Assembly: GCF_036924515.1 (NCBI RefSeq)
Contig: NZ_JAZHRR010000001.1
Coordinates: 2,575,001 to 2,639,000 of the forward strand
DNA from: Bradyrhizobium sp. AZCC 1610
GTDB taxonomy: Bacteria > Pseudomonadota > Alphaproteobacteria > Rhizobiales > Xanthobacteraceae
DNA: 64,000 bases
Direction: 5' to 3'
Within the stretch, counting starts at the first letter, position 1. Each line of letters starts with the position of its first letter. Of the stretch, positions 1-7,348 are shown in pieces. The notes beneath the pieces were generated by a model. The model saw only the letters and a program-made list of their open reading frames with translations. It did no database searches and was not told where the DNA came from. A program made the translations under genes and the position numbers.

Positions 1-1
1 G

Positions 2-565
2 CTGGTGAAGGCCGGTGCTGACGTGCAGAATGTTTCTCTCGATCTTTCCGGTGCGCAGCATACGCTGGAAGTGATCTGGGGCGCATCGCATGCCGCATTG
101 GTGCGCGATTTCGATGGCGCGCAATTGGCGGCGCTCGATCCGGGCCTGCGGCGGCTAGTCATATCAGCCCAAAATATTTCCGCGATCCAATTGCAGGCGG
201 CCTATGCCGAGATGCGCGCGCTGAGCCAGAAGATGCAGTTGTTTCATCAGGACTATGATCTGCTGCTGACGCCGACCGTTCCCATCACCGCGTTCGCGGC
301 CGGCGTCGACACGCCCGACATCACGCGCTTCCCCCAATGGTTCGATTGGACGCCGCTGACATGGCCGTTCAACCTCACCCGCCAGCCTGCGGCCTCGGTG
401 CCCTGCGGATTTGTCGAGGGTCTGCCGATCGGCTTGCAAATCGTGGGACCGATGTTCGGCGAGCAGAACATCCTCCGGGCGAGCCGCTGCGTCGAGCAGG
501 CCTGCGCCACCGGTGCGCGGCCGAGCCTTGGAGCAGGCGGCCCTCCTCAAGAGGAAAAACAATAG
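2..565 (+). CDS. Amidase signature family protein, C-terminal part (5' end outside window)
   Basis: The reading frame is open from the first bases, so the gene starts upstream of the window. About 187 residues remain. They match the C-terminal part of amidase signature enzymes such as GatA-like or aryl-acylamidases: the block with LLTPTVPITAF, then FNLTRQPAASVPCG, then GLPIGLQIVGP. The family hydrolyses amide bonds with a Ser-cisSer-Lys triad, which would lie in the missing part. The substrate cannot be told from this fragment. The last 20 residues are Gly/Pro/Gln rich and poorly conserved in the family. It ends at TAG and is followed by a repeat, with no downstream gene on the same strand. 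Confidence 0.88.
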   Translation: MVKAGADVQNVSLDLSGAQHTLEVIWGASHAALVRDFDGAQLAALDPGLRRLVISAQNISAIQLQAAYAEMRALSQKMQLFHQDYDLLLTPTVPITAFAAGVDTPDITRFPQWFDWTPLTWPFNLTRQPAASVPCGFVEGLPIGLQIVGPMFGEQNILRASRCVEQACATGARPSLGAGGPPQEEKQ

Positions 566-607
566 CTATGATGCGTCTGGATAATCGAGTGGGAGGAGGG
601 GCATAAG

Positions 608-700
608 TCCAACGGGTCCGCGCGAAGCGTGGCCCGATGACAGGCTCCGGCGTAATCCACCGCATGCCCGTAATGGCGGACTACGCTTTCGCTAACTCGC
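608..700. repeat. Interspersed palindromic repeat, copy A
   Basis: The segment contains CCGCGCGAAGCGTGGCCCGA followed by GCGTAATCCACC and then GGCGGACTACGC, an imperfect inverted repeat. A close copy lies at 5855-5910. This style of extragenic element, reading roughly GCGTAATCCACC facing GGCGGATTACGC, is common in Bradyrhizobium. It lies between an amidase and an oppositely oriented gene and may also serve as a transcription terminator. Confidence 0.6.
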
Positions 701-768
701 CGTTCGAGCCGATCTCATTGCCATGCACGAACGATATTTGCGCCCGGCACACCATGCTCCGAAAACGA

Positions 769-1110
769 CTACCGAAACTGCGGACAACGATGCACGTAAT
801 CCCAGGGAATATCATATACGCACGTGAAGCGGAGATCGTCTGACATCTTTGGTGGCGGAGCCTCTACCACCGGCTCCCGAACCTCATTCGGTAGACCATA
901 GAAGACGCCTCCGGTCGCAGGGAAGAAGCCGCCTGTTGGCCGGTGATGGTGATGATGCGTCGATCGGGGGAAAGACGGGAAAGCCGGGCGCGCCGGAGCA
1001 ACCCCCGCACCGCGTGCTCCCGGATCGGCAATTGCCTCGCTCGCGGCAAGGACAAGCGCGACTGCACCGAGGGACGCGATAAACGTCGTTCTATAGGTCA
1101 TGGCACTCAC
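769..1110 (-). CDS. Small exported His/Pro-rich protein of unknown function
   Basis: A 113-residue product. The N-terminus is a clear Sec signal peptide: a hydrophobic run FIASLGAVALVLA followed by a likely cleavage after EAIA (about residue 28). The mature part is Pro/Gly rich and has a five-histidine run (THHHHHRP, about residue 52), which could bind metal. It ends with DDLRFTCVYDIPWDYVHRCPQF, containing two cysteines that could form a disulfide. I do not recognise a named domain. The gene stands alone; its start is about 110 bp from the facing end of the deformylase-like gene. Confidence 0.65.
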   Translation of the reverse strand: MSAMTYRTTFIASLGAVALVLAASEAIADPGARGAGVAPARPAFPSFPRSTHHHHHRPTGGFFPATGGVFYGLPNEVREPVVEAPPPKMSDDLRFTCVYDIPWDYVHRCPQFR

Positions 1111-1225
1111 CCATTCGTAGGTTACCGAGCAGCATTCCTAAGACGCTAAGCCGTGCCTTTTGTGCCCGCAAAGGCATAATTAATTATTAGTTAAGGCGTA
1201 ATCTTAACGGAGGGCCGCATTCATC

Positions 1226-1723
1226 TCAACTGCGCGACATCTTCTCAAAGCGCCTGATCAGCCGCTCGCGCTTGAGGCGGGACAGCCGCTGGATCCAGAA
1301 CAGGCCGTTGAGCTGATCGATCTCATGCTGGTGGCAGACCGCGCGCAGACCCTCCGATTCCTCGGTCTGCAGGTTGCCATGGACGTCCTGATAGCTGATC
1401 CGGACCCGCGCATGACGACTTACCTCGTCGTTGACACCGGGCATCGAGACGCTGCCTTCCCGATGCAGGATCATCTCGGGCGACGCCCAGATGATCTCCG
1501 GATTGACGTAGGTCCGCGCACCATCGACGGGGTCGAGGTCGAGCACCACGACCCGCAGCGGGATGCCGATGTGCGGGGCGGTAATCCCGATTCCCGGCGC
1601 GGCGTGCATGGTCTCGAGCAGGTCGCTGGCAAGGTCGCCCAGCGCGTCGTCAAACACAGTCACGGGTTGCGCCGGGAGCGCAAGCCGCGGGTCGGGATAA
1701 CGGACGATGGGGCGGATGGTCAT
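1226..1723 (-). CDS. Peptide deformylase-like protein with altered metal ligands
   Basis: The 165-residue protein has the length and fold signature of type I peptide deformylase (removal of formyl from nascent protein N-termini): GIGITAPHIG (motif 1), EGSVSMPG (motif 2), and CHQHEIDQLNG (motif 3). In canonical enzymes these are GxGxAAxQ, EGCxS and QHExDH, and the Cys and both His bind the metal. Here the Cys is Ser (the codon reads AGC) and the second His is Gln (CAG), and the motif 1 Gln is His. The first His and catalytic Glu are kept. It is therefore probably not a normal deformylase. It may be a paralogue with changed chemistry or a binding role; a housekeeping def is expected elsewhere in the genome. 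Confidence 0.88.
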   Translation of the reverse strand: MTIRPIVRYPDPRLALPAQPVTVFDDALGDLASDLLETMHAAPGIGITAPHIGIPLRVVVLDLDPVDGARTYVNPEIIWASPEMILHREGSVSMPGVNDEVSRHARVRISYQDVHGNLQTEESEGLRAVCHQHEIDQLNGLFWIQRLSRLKRERLIRRFEKMSRS

Positions 1724-1818
1724 GATCCGGTTGGCACAGGGAAGCGGGATGTGTCTGACCAGAGCGGGATGATTTTTCTTCGAATCGTCATCCCGCTCTG
1801 TCTTTTCCGGATCATGCC

Positions 1819-2286
1819 CTAAGCCGGGAAGAACTGATAATCGATCAGGATCCGGCCGTCGTCGTCGATGATCAGAAACTCCAATCCTCTGGCCAGGACG
1901 GTGTCACCATTGGCGGGCAGCATCTCCCAATGGAACGTAACGACGTCGTGCAGACGGCGGGCGCCGGGCGCTGCGCGAAATCTGTTGCCGTTATCCCTGA
2001 CATTCTTTTCGTGTGATCCTTGGATCCGCTTCTCCAACTCCTCATAGCCGCGGGCCTGCCGGCCTTCGACGAAGTGCTGGCCGTTTGGCACCCAAAGCGC
2101 TGATGTGGCGTCCCGCCTGCGCTTCTCGTCGGCTTCATTCCATACGGCAACGTATCGATCGGCTAGCGTCTGTGGGTCGAGCATCGCTTTTTCTCCAATT
2201 GGCGATCTGGTGTTCTGGGCGAGAGCAGGGATCGCAAGCACTGCGCTCATCAAAAGTGCGAGCAGGTAGTGATCAAGCCTGGGCAT
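1819..2286 (-). CDS. Exported SnoaL/NTF2-like protein
   Basis: The chosen ATG at 2286 gives a 155-residue protein beginning MPRLDHYLLALLMSAV, a typical signal peptide with likely cleavage after ALA (about residue 24). A longer frame exists upstream but would place the signal peptide internally. The mature part has NTF2-like/SnoaL features: LADRYVAVWNEAD near the start, WVPNGQHFVEGR, and a closing ILIDYQFFPA. These domains form a small cone-shaped pocket and include ketosteroid-isomerase-like enzymes and simple binding proteins, so no reaction can be assigned. The gene faces an XRE regulator across 173 bp with paired operator-like sites, so regulation by that neighbour is likely. Confidence 0.75.
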   Translation of the reverse strand: MPRLDHYLLALLMSAVLAIPALAQNTRSPIGEKAMLDPQTLADRYVAVWNEADEKRRRDATSALWVPNGQHFVEGRQARGYEELEKRIQGSHEKNVRDNGNRFRAAPGARRLHDVVTFHWEMLPANGDTVLARGLEFLIIDDDGRILIDYQFFPA

Positions 2287-2367
2287 GTTCCACCTCGAAG
2301 TTTCGCTGGTCTCAAGTTCGAACCAAAGCCCCGCGTCAGCATTCGCTTGAACGTCAGCCGAAATCGA

Positions 2368-2424
2368 TGACCCCACAGGTCAAAAAGCGCATGTTCCGCG
2401 CAGCCAACTTGACCTCTGAGGTCA
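2368..2424. promoter_or_regulatory. Twin operator-like palindromes between NTF2-like and XRE genes
   Basis: Two 15-bp sites of the form TGACC-N5-GGTCA lie at 2368-2382 (TGACCCCACAGGTCA) and 2410-2424 (TGACCTCTGAGGTCA, a perfect palindrome apart from its central base). Their centres are 42 bp apart, about four helical turns. They sit in the divergent intergenic region, so they are good candidates for autoregulation by the XRE protein encoded at 2460 and co-regulation of the exported gene. Confidence 0.6.
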
Positions 2425-2459
2425 TTGAGAGCGGCCGTGTCGGACGCTAGATTCGCGCG

Positions 2460-3305
2460 ATGAGTGCCTATCAGCTTCCTTTCGGCATCCTTCTCCGGCG
2501 TTGGCGCGAGCGGCGCCGCATGACGCAGGCCGACCTCGCACACGCAGCGGAGAGCTCGACCAGGCATCTGTCTTGTCTTGAGACCGGCAGGTCGCAACCC
2601 AGTCGTGAAATGATCATGCGACTTGCCGAGCACCTGGATCTTCCGCTTCGCGATCAGAACAAGCTGCTTCTCGCCGCGGGCTTCGCCCCCGCTTTCCAGG
2701 AGCGGGCGCTGGAGGAACTGGAGGCGGCAAAGAGCGCCATTGATAGTGTGCTGAGCGCTCACAGGCCGTATCCTGCGTTCGCGGTAGATCGGCACTGGAA
2801 CGTGGTGCTATCGAATTCGGCGCTTCCGCAACTTTACGAAGGTTGTTCGGCGGAGCTCTTGCGCAAGCCTGTCAATGCCATGCGTCTCATCCTGCATCCG
2901 GCTGGAATGGGGCCGCGCATCTTGAATTTCGAAGAGTGGCGGGTGCATTCACTGAGCGTCCTTCGCCAGCAGATCGAGACGGGAGCCGATCCGGCGATTC
3001 AGCGGTTGCATGCAGAAATAGCGGCCTATCCCGTGCCGCCCAATTCCGAACCGCTCGGTGGCTTCGAGGCCAGGCAGCATCTGGCAACGCCACTGCGTAT
3101 CGCGACGCGCCTGGGCACGGTGTCGTTCCTGAATACCGTGACTGTTTTCGGCACTCCCAATGACGTGACGCTGGCCGAGCTCGCGTTGGAAATGCTCTTC
3201 CCTGCCGATGCCAGGACAATTGAGATTGCGGGAAGCATGGTGCGGGAGCACGAGGTCCAGCTCAACAACGTGCCCAGCAGCAACGCTCAGTTGTTCGCGA
3301 CTTAG
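2460..3305 (+). CDS. XRE-family regulator with MmyB-type ligand-binding domain
   Basis: The 281-residue protein starts with a Cro/C1-type helix-turn-helix (residues about 8-65, including RRMTQADLAHAAESSTRHLS and CLETGRSQPSREM). The long C-terminal part (about 95-270) has the features of the MmyB-like domain: AFAVDRHWNVVLSNSALPQLY near its start and EMLFPADARTIE near its end. This PAS-like domain in related regulators binds small, often lipid-like ligands. Such regulators usually control a divergent oxidoreductase or small protein gene; here the divergent gene encodes an exported NTF2-like protein. Twin TGACC-N5-GGTCA sites lie directly upstream. Confidence 0.88.
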   Translation: MSAYQLPFGILLRRWRERRRMTQADLAHAAESSTRHLSCLETGRSQPSREMIMRLAEHLDLPLRDQNKLLLAAGFAPAFQERALEELEAAKSAIDSVLSAHRPYPAFAVDRHWNVVLSNSALPQLYEGCSAELLRKPVNAMRLILHPAGMGPRILNFEEWRVHSLSVLRQQIETGADPAIQRLHAEIAAYPVPPNSEPLGGFEARQHLATPLRIATRLGTVSFLNTVTVFGTPNDVTLAELALEMLFPADARTIEIAGSMVREHEVQLNNVPSSNAQLFAT

Positions 3306-3311
3306 CTGCAG

Positions 3312-3337
3312 GGTGGAATAGCGCAGCGTATTCCACC
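3312..3337. terminator. Inverted repeat, repeat-derived terminator candidate
   Basis: GGTGGAATA and TATTCCACC form a perfect 9-bp stem around an 8-base loop just after the XRE stop codon, between convergent genes. There is no clear T run, so it may be an interspersed repeat rather than a standard terminator. It resembles the GCGTAATCCACC elements elsewhere in the window. Confidence 0.45.
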
Positions 3338-3386
3338 AATCGGTATCGCCGACACGACGCGCTTCGCTATCCGTCGTACGAGCTGG

Positions 3387-3869
3387 TTACCGCCCGTAAA
3401 GCCGCTCATCCCACCACACCGGCTCGGGCAGGGTGTGCGTGATGCCGTTGGCGTCGGAGTGAGCCGGGTTGATCAGAAAGTTGCGCTCCGGCCGCGCCGG
3501 CAGTGAGGGGACGATCAGGAGCGCCGAACGCTTCTCCTCGTACCATTGCTGGCCGAAAGTCTTGCAGATGGTTTCGTTTCGGGAATCCCAGCCCGTATGC
3601 GCGGCGGTCTGAAAGACTTCGTAAGAGACACCGTTTGGAATCGTGATCTCGATAAAGTGCTGATTGGCGGGCATCACCTGATTGGCGTGCACCAGCTTTT
3701 CCAGCAGCGCGGTGGAATAGTGCTCCGAGGTGTAGATGGTCGGGCTCGTATGCGTGTTCCAGCGTCCGGGATACAGGCGGGCGCCTTCGGCATCATAGAT
3801 CGGGAACGCGCCGTCCGGATCCCCGATGCGATAGCATTTCAGGACCCGGTCGGTCTTCTGAAAGCTCAT
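3387..3869 (-). CDS. RES-domain toxin of a RES/Xre toxin-antitoxin pair
   Basis: A 160-residue RES family protein. The domain starts with CYRIGDPDGAFPIYD and contains GARLYPGRWN, SPTIYTSEHYSTALLEKLVH and a terminal NFLINPAHSD, the conserved Arg, Tyr, Glu and His positions typical of the family. RES toxins of this group (MbcT, ParT relatives) degrade or transfer from NAD+, arresting growth, and are neutralised by a cognate Xre/MbcA-type antitoxin. The gene overlaps the antitoxin stop by 4 bp (ATGA), so the two are translationally coupled in one operon. Length is usual for the family and no key residue is obviously lost. Confidence 0.9.
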   Translation of the reverse strand: MSFQKTDRVLKCYRIGDPDGAFPIYDAEGARLYPGRWNTHTSPTIYTSEHYSTALLEKLVHANQVMPANQHFIEITIPNGVSYEVFQTAAHTGWDSRNETICKTFGQQWYEEKRSALLIVPSLPARPERNFLINPAHSDANGITHTLPEPVWWDERLYGR

Positions 3870-4330
3870 ACGCCGCCGCTATACGCCGCCCGGCCCATCA
3901 GGTTGATCACCGCATCGGCGCCGGGGCCGGTCGCCAGCGCCACTTCGAGCGGGGCCTTGTCGTCGAGCATCGGGTGCGGCCGCTCGAGAAAAGCGCGGAC
4001 CTTGGTTTCGTCACGGAAGACATCGATCCCAAAGGCGAACACCTTGGCGACGCGCGCGAGGCGGTCGCTTTCATCGATGGTCAAAAGCTGCTTGTGCTTG
4101 CGCCGGCGTTCGAGCGTCGGCTTTGGCACGACCTGATAGGTGAAGCGGCGGACATCGTTCGGGCTGACACGGCCCGCGAGTTTGTCCAGCGCCGAGACCG
4201 GCAGGCCCTTCTCGACGGAGTAGGCCAGCGTCAGCGTCGTCTCGGTGTTCTTTGGTTTGACGCCGAGCAGTTCGGCGGCGGTCGCAGCCTGGTAGCCCAT
4301 GAAGCCCTCTGAAACTGAAATCCCTTGCAT
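3866..4330 (-). CDS. Xre/MbcA/ParS-type antitoxin
   Basis: The 154-residue protein has the N-terminal Xre-like region (about residues 15-75, with a helical stretch ending VSPNDVRRFTYQVVPKPTLERR) and the C-terminal DUF2384/MbcA-ParS toxin-binding domain (LLTIDESDRLARVAKVFAFG followed by FRDETKVRAFLERPHPMLDDKAPLEVA). It binds and inhibits the RES toxin encoded immediately downstream and should repress the operon. A TTG start at 4342 is possible, but ATG at 4330 fits better because the promoter and operator repeats occupy 4335-4370. The alternative start would lie inside them. Confidence 0.9.
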   Translation of the reverse strand: MQGISVSEGFMGYQAATAAELLGVKPKNTETTLTLAYSVEKGLPVSALDKLAGRVSPNDVRRFTYQVVPKPTLERRRKHKQLLTIDESDRLARVAKVFAFGIDVFRDETKVRAFLERPHPMLDDKAPLEVALATGPGADAVINLMGRAAYSGGV

Positions 4331-4334
4331 CAGT

Positions 4335-4370
4335 TGAGGCAAAGATATGCCTCAGATGAGGCAAAGTCAA
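4335..4370 (-). promoter_or_regulatory. Promoter and operator of the RES/Xre operon
   Basis: On the minus strand TTGACT (4370-4365), 17 bp, then TATCTT (4347-4342) forms a good sigma-70-like promoter. It carries the palindrome TGCCTCATCTGAGGCA (4363-4348) plus a third TGCCTCA half site at 4341-4335, so half sites repeat with 22-bp spacing. This is the expected autorepression site for the antitoxin. Confidence 0.62.
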
Positions 4371-4413
4371 GGGGCCCGTTGCCGTGCCCGTCGCGGGCCA
4401 GGGCCGCCGCAGC

Positions 4414-4824
4414 CTAGCGCTTTCCGGGCAGCAATTGGTCGAGCGTAATTTTCGAAAGCGCCTGCTCAAAGCGGGCTGCAGCTTCGGACAATGCGCGCGA
4501 CAAAGCGCGGTTGGCGGAACGTTCGACGACGCATTTGGGATGATCGTCGCTGGTTGCGATCGTAAACGGCGATCCCGGCTCGAACGCCTTGTAGATATTC
4601 AGGAACGTGATCTCGTGAAGCGGCCGCTCGAGCTGCCATCCGCCTTTCGGCCCCCGCTCGGAAGATACATAGCCGCCTTCGCGGAGCGCACCCATGATTC
4701 GTCGGACGACGACCGGGTTGGTGTCGAGCATGGCAGCGATCGTCTCGGATGTTGCTGTGCCCTCGTTGAAGCTCATGTGAACCAGCACATGAGCCACGCG
4801 GGCGAGCCGGGTGTCCTTGCTCAC
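4414..4824 (-). CDS. Rrf2-family transcriptional regulator
   Basis: A 136-residue Rrf2 protein. The winged helix lies at about residues 5-60 (RLARVAHVLVHMS, TSETIAAMLDTNPVVVRRIM, and the wing GYVSSERGPKGGWQL). Rrf2 members such as IscR carry three cysteines for an Fe-S cluster; here only one Cys (KCVVE) is visible, so an iron-sulfur cluster is unlikely and the sensing mode may be a thiol switch or ligand. The gene faces a thioredoxin-reductase-like flavoprotein, with a palindrome over that gene's promoter, which suggests it represses this neighbour. This Rrf2 plus flavoprotein pairing is common in proteobacteria. Confidence 0.9.
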   Translation of the reverse strand: MSKDTRLARVAHVLVHMSFNEGTATSETIAAMLDTNPVVVRRIMGALREGGYVSSERGPKGGWQLERPLHEITFLNIYKAFEPGSPFTIATSDDHPKCVVERSANRALSRALSEAAARFEQALSKITLDQLLPGKR

Positions 4825-4898
4825 GGCGGTACCTCGCTTGATGTCATCGCAGCCTAGACCGCTTCCCCCGTTATCGCAACAGACACAGTGACAAATTA

Positions 4899-4940
4899 TT
4901 GACGCATTTTCCGAATATCGTACTAGTAACAGTTACGAGT
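4899..4940 (+). promoter_or_regulatory. Promoter with overlapping palindromic operator for the flavoprotein gene
   Basis: TTGACG (4899-4904), 16 bp and TACTAG (4921-4926) make a likely promoter for the gene at 4958. The 19-bp interrupted palindrome ACTAGTAAC-A-GTTACGAGT (4922-4940) overlaps the -10 element, with 8 of 9 arm positions matching. This is a strong candidate site for the divergent Rrf2 repressor. Confidence 0.6.
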
Positions 4941-4957
4941 AGCGACAGGAAATCAGC

Positions 4958-5836
4958 ATGCACTTTGATGTCATCATTATTGGCGGCAGTTTCGCCGGCC
5001 TGTCGGCGGCGCTTCAACTGGGCCGGGCGCGTCGGACCGTGCTCGTCATCGATGCGGGGCAGCGGCGCAACCGCTTTGCATCGGCCTCTCATGGTTTTCT
5101 GGGCCGGGATGGCGTTGCGCCGGGCGAGATCATCGCCGAAGCAACGAGACAGTTGGCGCGCTATGTTACCGTCGCAACCCTGAAGGGATCCGCATCAAAG
5201 GCGGGGCGCACGGAGGAGGGGTTTTACGTCGAGACGCACAACGACATCTTCCGCGGCAAGCGGCTGATCCTTGCCGGTGGCGTCGCCGATATCCTGCCTG
5301 ACATCCCGGGCCTCGCCGATCGCTGGGGCACCTCGATCTTCCACTGCCCCTATTGTCATGGTTACGAACTCGAACGAGGCCCGATCGGCGTTTTGGCCAC
5401 CAGTGCGTTCTCCATGCATCATGCCATGATGCTGCCCGACTGGGGTCCAACCACGCTTCTGATCAACGACAGCTTTATCCCCGACGAAGCACAATTGTCA
5501 GCTCTGGCTATGCGGAGGGTCTCGGTGGAGGAGGGGCGCGTCCGGCAGATATTCGGTCAGCGCCCGACCGTTGAACTCGCAAATGGCCGCACGATTGAAT
5601 TCGCCGGCATCTTCACGCTTGGCCGGACCATGGGAGGGCCGATTGCCGAACAGCTTGGCTGCGATTTGAAGGACGGACCGCTCGGAAAATTCATCGGGGT
5701 TGATGAGCAGCAGCAAACGTCAGTTCCCAAAGTATTTGCCTGTGGCGACGTCGCGCGCGCCGCCGGATCGATCGCGCTCGCGGTATCAGACGGAAGCATG
5801 GCGGGCGTGGCCGCCCATCGATCCCTCATCTTTTGA
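4958..5836 (+). CDS. Thioredoxin-reductase-like NAD(P)/FAD oxidoreductase
   Basis: The 292-residue protein has the short two-domain build of thioredoxin-reductase-like flavoproteins. An FAD-binding GxGxxG-type motif opens it (DVIIIGGSFAGLSAALQLGR), a CPYC redox motif is at about residue 131 (FHCPYCHGYE), and the FAD-binding end motif KVFACGDVARAAGSIALAV lies near the C-terminus. The second nucleotide-binding region reads GPIGVLATSAFSMHHAMML, which lacks the clean GxGxxA of true TrxB, so NADPH use is uncertain. Similar proteins act with disulfide or dithiol partners such as holomycin-type oxidases. A dedicated Rrf2 regulator faces it. Confidence 0.88.
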   Translation: MHFDVIIIGGSFAGLSAALQLGRARRTVLVIDAGQRRNRFASASHGFLGRDGVAPGEIIAEATRQLARYVTVATLKGSASKAGRTEEGFYVETHNDIFRGKRLILAGGVADILPDIPGLADRWGTSIFHCPYCHGYELERGPIGVLATSAFSMHHAMMLPDWGPTTLLINDSFIPDEAQLSALAMRRVSVEEGRVRQIFGQRPTVELANGRTIEFAGIFTLGRTMGGPIAEQLGCDLKDGPLGKFIGVDEQQQTSVPKVFACGDVARAAGSIALAVSDGSMAGVAAHRSLIF

Positions 5837-5854
5837 TCTCGGCTCGAAGGGGGG

Positions 5855-5910
5855 ATTAGCTCAACGGGCCCGCGCGAAGCGCGGCCCGATGGGCGTAATC
5901 CACCACATCC
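5855..5910. repeat. Interspersed palindromic repeat, copy B
   Basis: The segment CAACGGGCCCGCGCGAAGCG, then CGGCCCGATG and GCGTAATCCACC, closely matches copy A at 608-700. It sits between convergent genes. Nothing coding is seen in the rest of 5837-5977. Confidence 0.6.
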
Positions 5911-5977
5911 TCTCATCAAGTCGAGCTGTGTGGCGCGTTCAACCTGCAATTCGATATTGAGCAGGGCGCTACGCAGC

Positions 5978-6982
5978 CTATGCCAGTCGGCGCACTTCGA
6001 TAGCTCGCGCCGTGGGGCCATTGCCTTTGATCTCGGTCGTCGTTCCGTCTGCAAACGCCACGGTCACGGGAGAGCGAGGGTCAAGATGGAGCGTGATCTG
6101 ATCTGATCCATCGCCGAAGGAAATCGTGGCAGTGTTGCCGGAAACCGCGACCTGCATCTTGTCGGCCGTCAATCCCTCTCCCAGTCTGAGGGTGGTGTCG
6201 AGACCGGCATGAACCGTGTCCTTGCCGTCGCCGGCTGAGAACAAAACCGTGGAGCCGCGGTTGGCGAAGATCGTGTCATCTCCCGTGCCGCCAGACGCGA
6301 GAGAGTCGGTAAAGACCGTAAGTGTGTCGTTGCCGGAACCACCGTCGACGAAGCCGTTGCTCCATGCGGAGATCCGATCATCGCCCTCGCCACCGCTCAC
6401 GCGGCTATTGGACCAGGCGCTGATTACATCGTTGCCGGCGCCGCCGTCGACCTGACTGTCGGACCACGCACTGATGGAATCGTTGCCGTTGCCGCCGAGG
6501 ACCACAGTGTTGGACCAGGCTCGTATGGTGTCGTCGCCATCCCCGCCGTCCGCCGCACTGTCCGACCAGATATCGATCTGGTCGTTTCCAGCCCCGCCGT
6601 GGACGCCGGATCCAGACCAGGCCCGGATGGAGTCGTTGCCGGCGCCACTGTCCACCACGCTGTCCGACCAGACATCGACCGTATCGTTGCCGTTACCGCC
6701 ATCAACAAGGCTTTTGCTCCACCCTGCAAGCCTGTCGTGGCCGTCCGTTCCGCTGACGGATGTCATTCCGAGCTCCTGAAGACGGAGCAGGAACGCCTGA
6801 ACAACCGGGGAAAGACCAATGCTGCTTGTCGCCTTCTCCGCTGCACCCGGGTCAACTGCAGGCATGCCCGTAGCGGCCGTATTCTGCTCTGCGGTCGGAC
6901 TGGGCCAGGAGAATCGAGGCGGTGACGGCGGTTGAAGTAGCGTCAGCGTCACATTCCAAGCGCTCAAGGTTCCGATCTGCAT
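5978..6982 (-). CDS. RTX-like calcium-binding repeat protein with 17-residue tryptophan repeats
   Basis: A 334-residue protein. An N-terminal segment of about 75 residues is Pro/Ala rich. Residues about 85-245 hold nine tandem units, mostly of 17 residues, each reading roughly xGGxGNDxIxAWSxSxV. The first nine residues of each unit are the classical RTX nonapeptide that binds Ca2+ in a parallel beta roll; the other eight carry Trp-Ser-Asp/Asn instead of a second nonapeptide. The last two units lose the Trp. The C-terminal 85 residues (DGKDTVHAGL onward) resemble the end cap seen in haemolysin-type secreted proteins. RTX proteins usually leave through type I secretion, but no transporter is adjacent. 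Function beyond secreted Ca2+-binding is unknown. Confidence 0.82.
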   Translation of the reverse strand: MQIGTLSAWNVTLTLLQPPSPPRFSWPSPTAEQNTAATGMPAVDPGAAEKATSSIGLSPVVQAFLLRLQELGMTSVSGTDGHDRLAGWSKSLVDGGNGNDTVDVWSDSVVDSGAGNDSIRAWSGSGVHGGAGNDQIDIWSDSAADGGDGDDTIRAWSNTVVLGGNGNDSISAWSDSQVDGGAGNDVISAWSNSRVSGGEGDDRISAWSNGFVDGGSGNDTLTVFTDSLASGGTGDDTIFANRGSTVLFSAGDGKDTVHAGLDTTLRLGEGLTADKMQVAVSGNTATISFGDGSDQITLHLDPRSPVTVAFADGTTTEIKGNGPTARAIEVRRLA

Positions 6983-7348
6983 GACTGTTTACTCCCGTTC
7001 TGGATGTACAACCTCTGGTGTTGTTTCGTTCTTTTGCCCCAGAAGAATTAATGATGTGTCAAAGCAAAGCTGACATGTTGTGCGCGGGGTCAATCTGCCG
7101 CAGGCGAGGTGTGAGTGGTGACATTCCCAGGTTGCAGGTTGAGATACCGATGCCATCACCTTTGAAGGTGGATGGATCATGCCTCCCTGCAAGGAGTTCG
7201 TTTCGGTCGGGTCGGAAACTGCGAGGAGCCTCGCATTGCCGCTTCACCGTTCCCTCGCGAAAAAGTGAGGTGGCCTGCTCGCCGGCATGTCGGCTTCGGT
7301 CCATCCCGCTCGTCTTCCACCCAGAGAGATCTGAAGTGGAGACCAGGA
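6983..7348. other. Intergenic region without a recognised gene
   Basis: This 366-bp gap separates the RTX-like gene from the MFS gene, which diverge, so it should hold both promoters. An open frame continuous with the MFS gene runs through part of it but has no family resemblance and no good ribosome site. I see only a short hairpin CACCTTTGAAGGTG near 7159 and no palindrome strong enough to call an operator. Confidence 0.4.

Noticed and set aside
637..843. A 68-codon frame in the gap before the exported His-rich gene
   Set aside because: It overlaps an interspersed repeat and the facing gene, and has no ribosome site or family resemblance.
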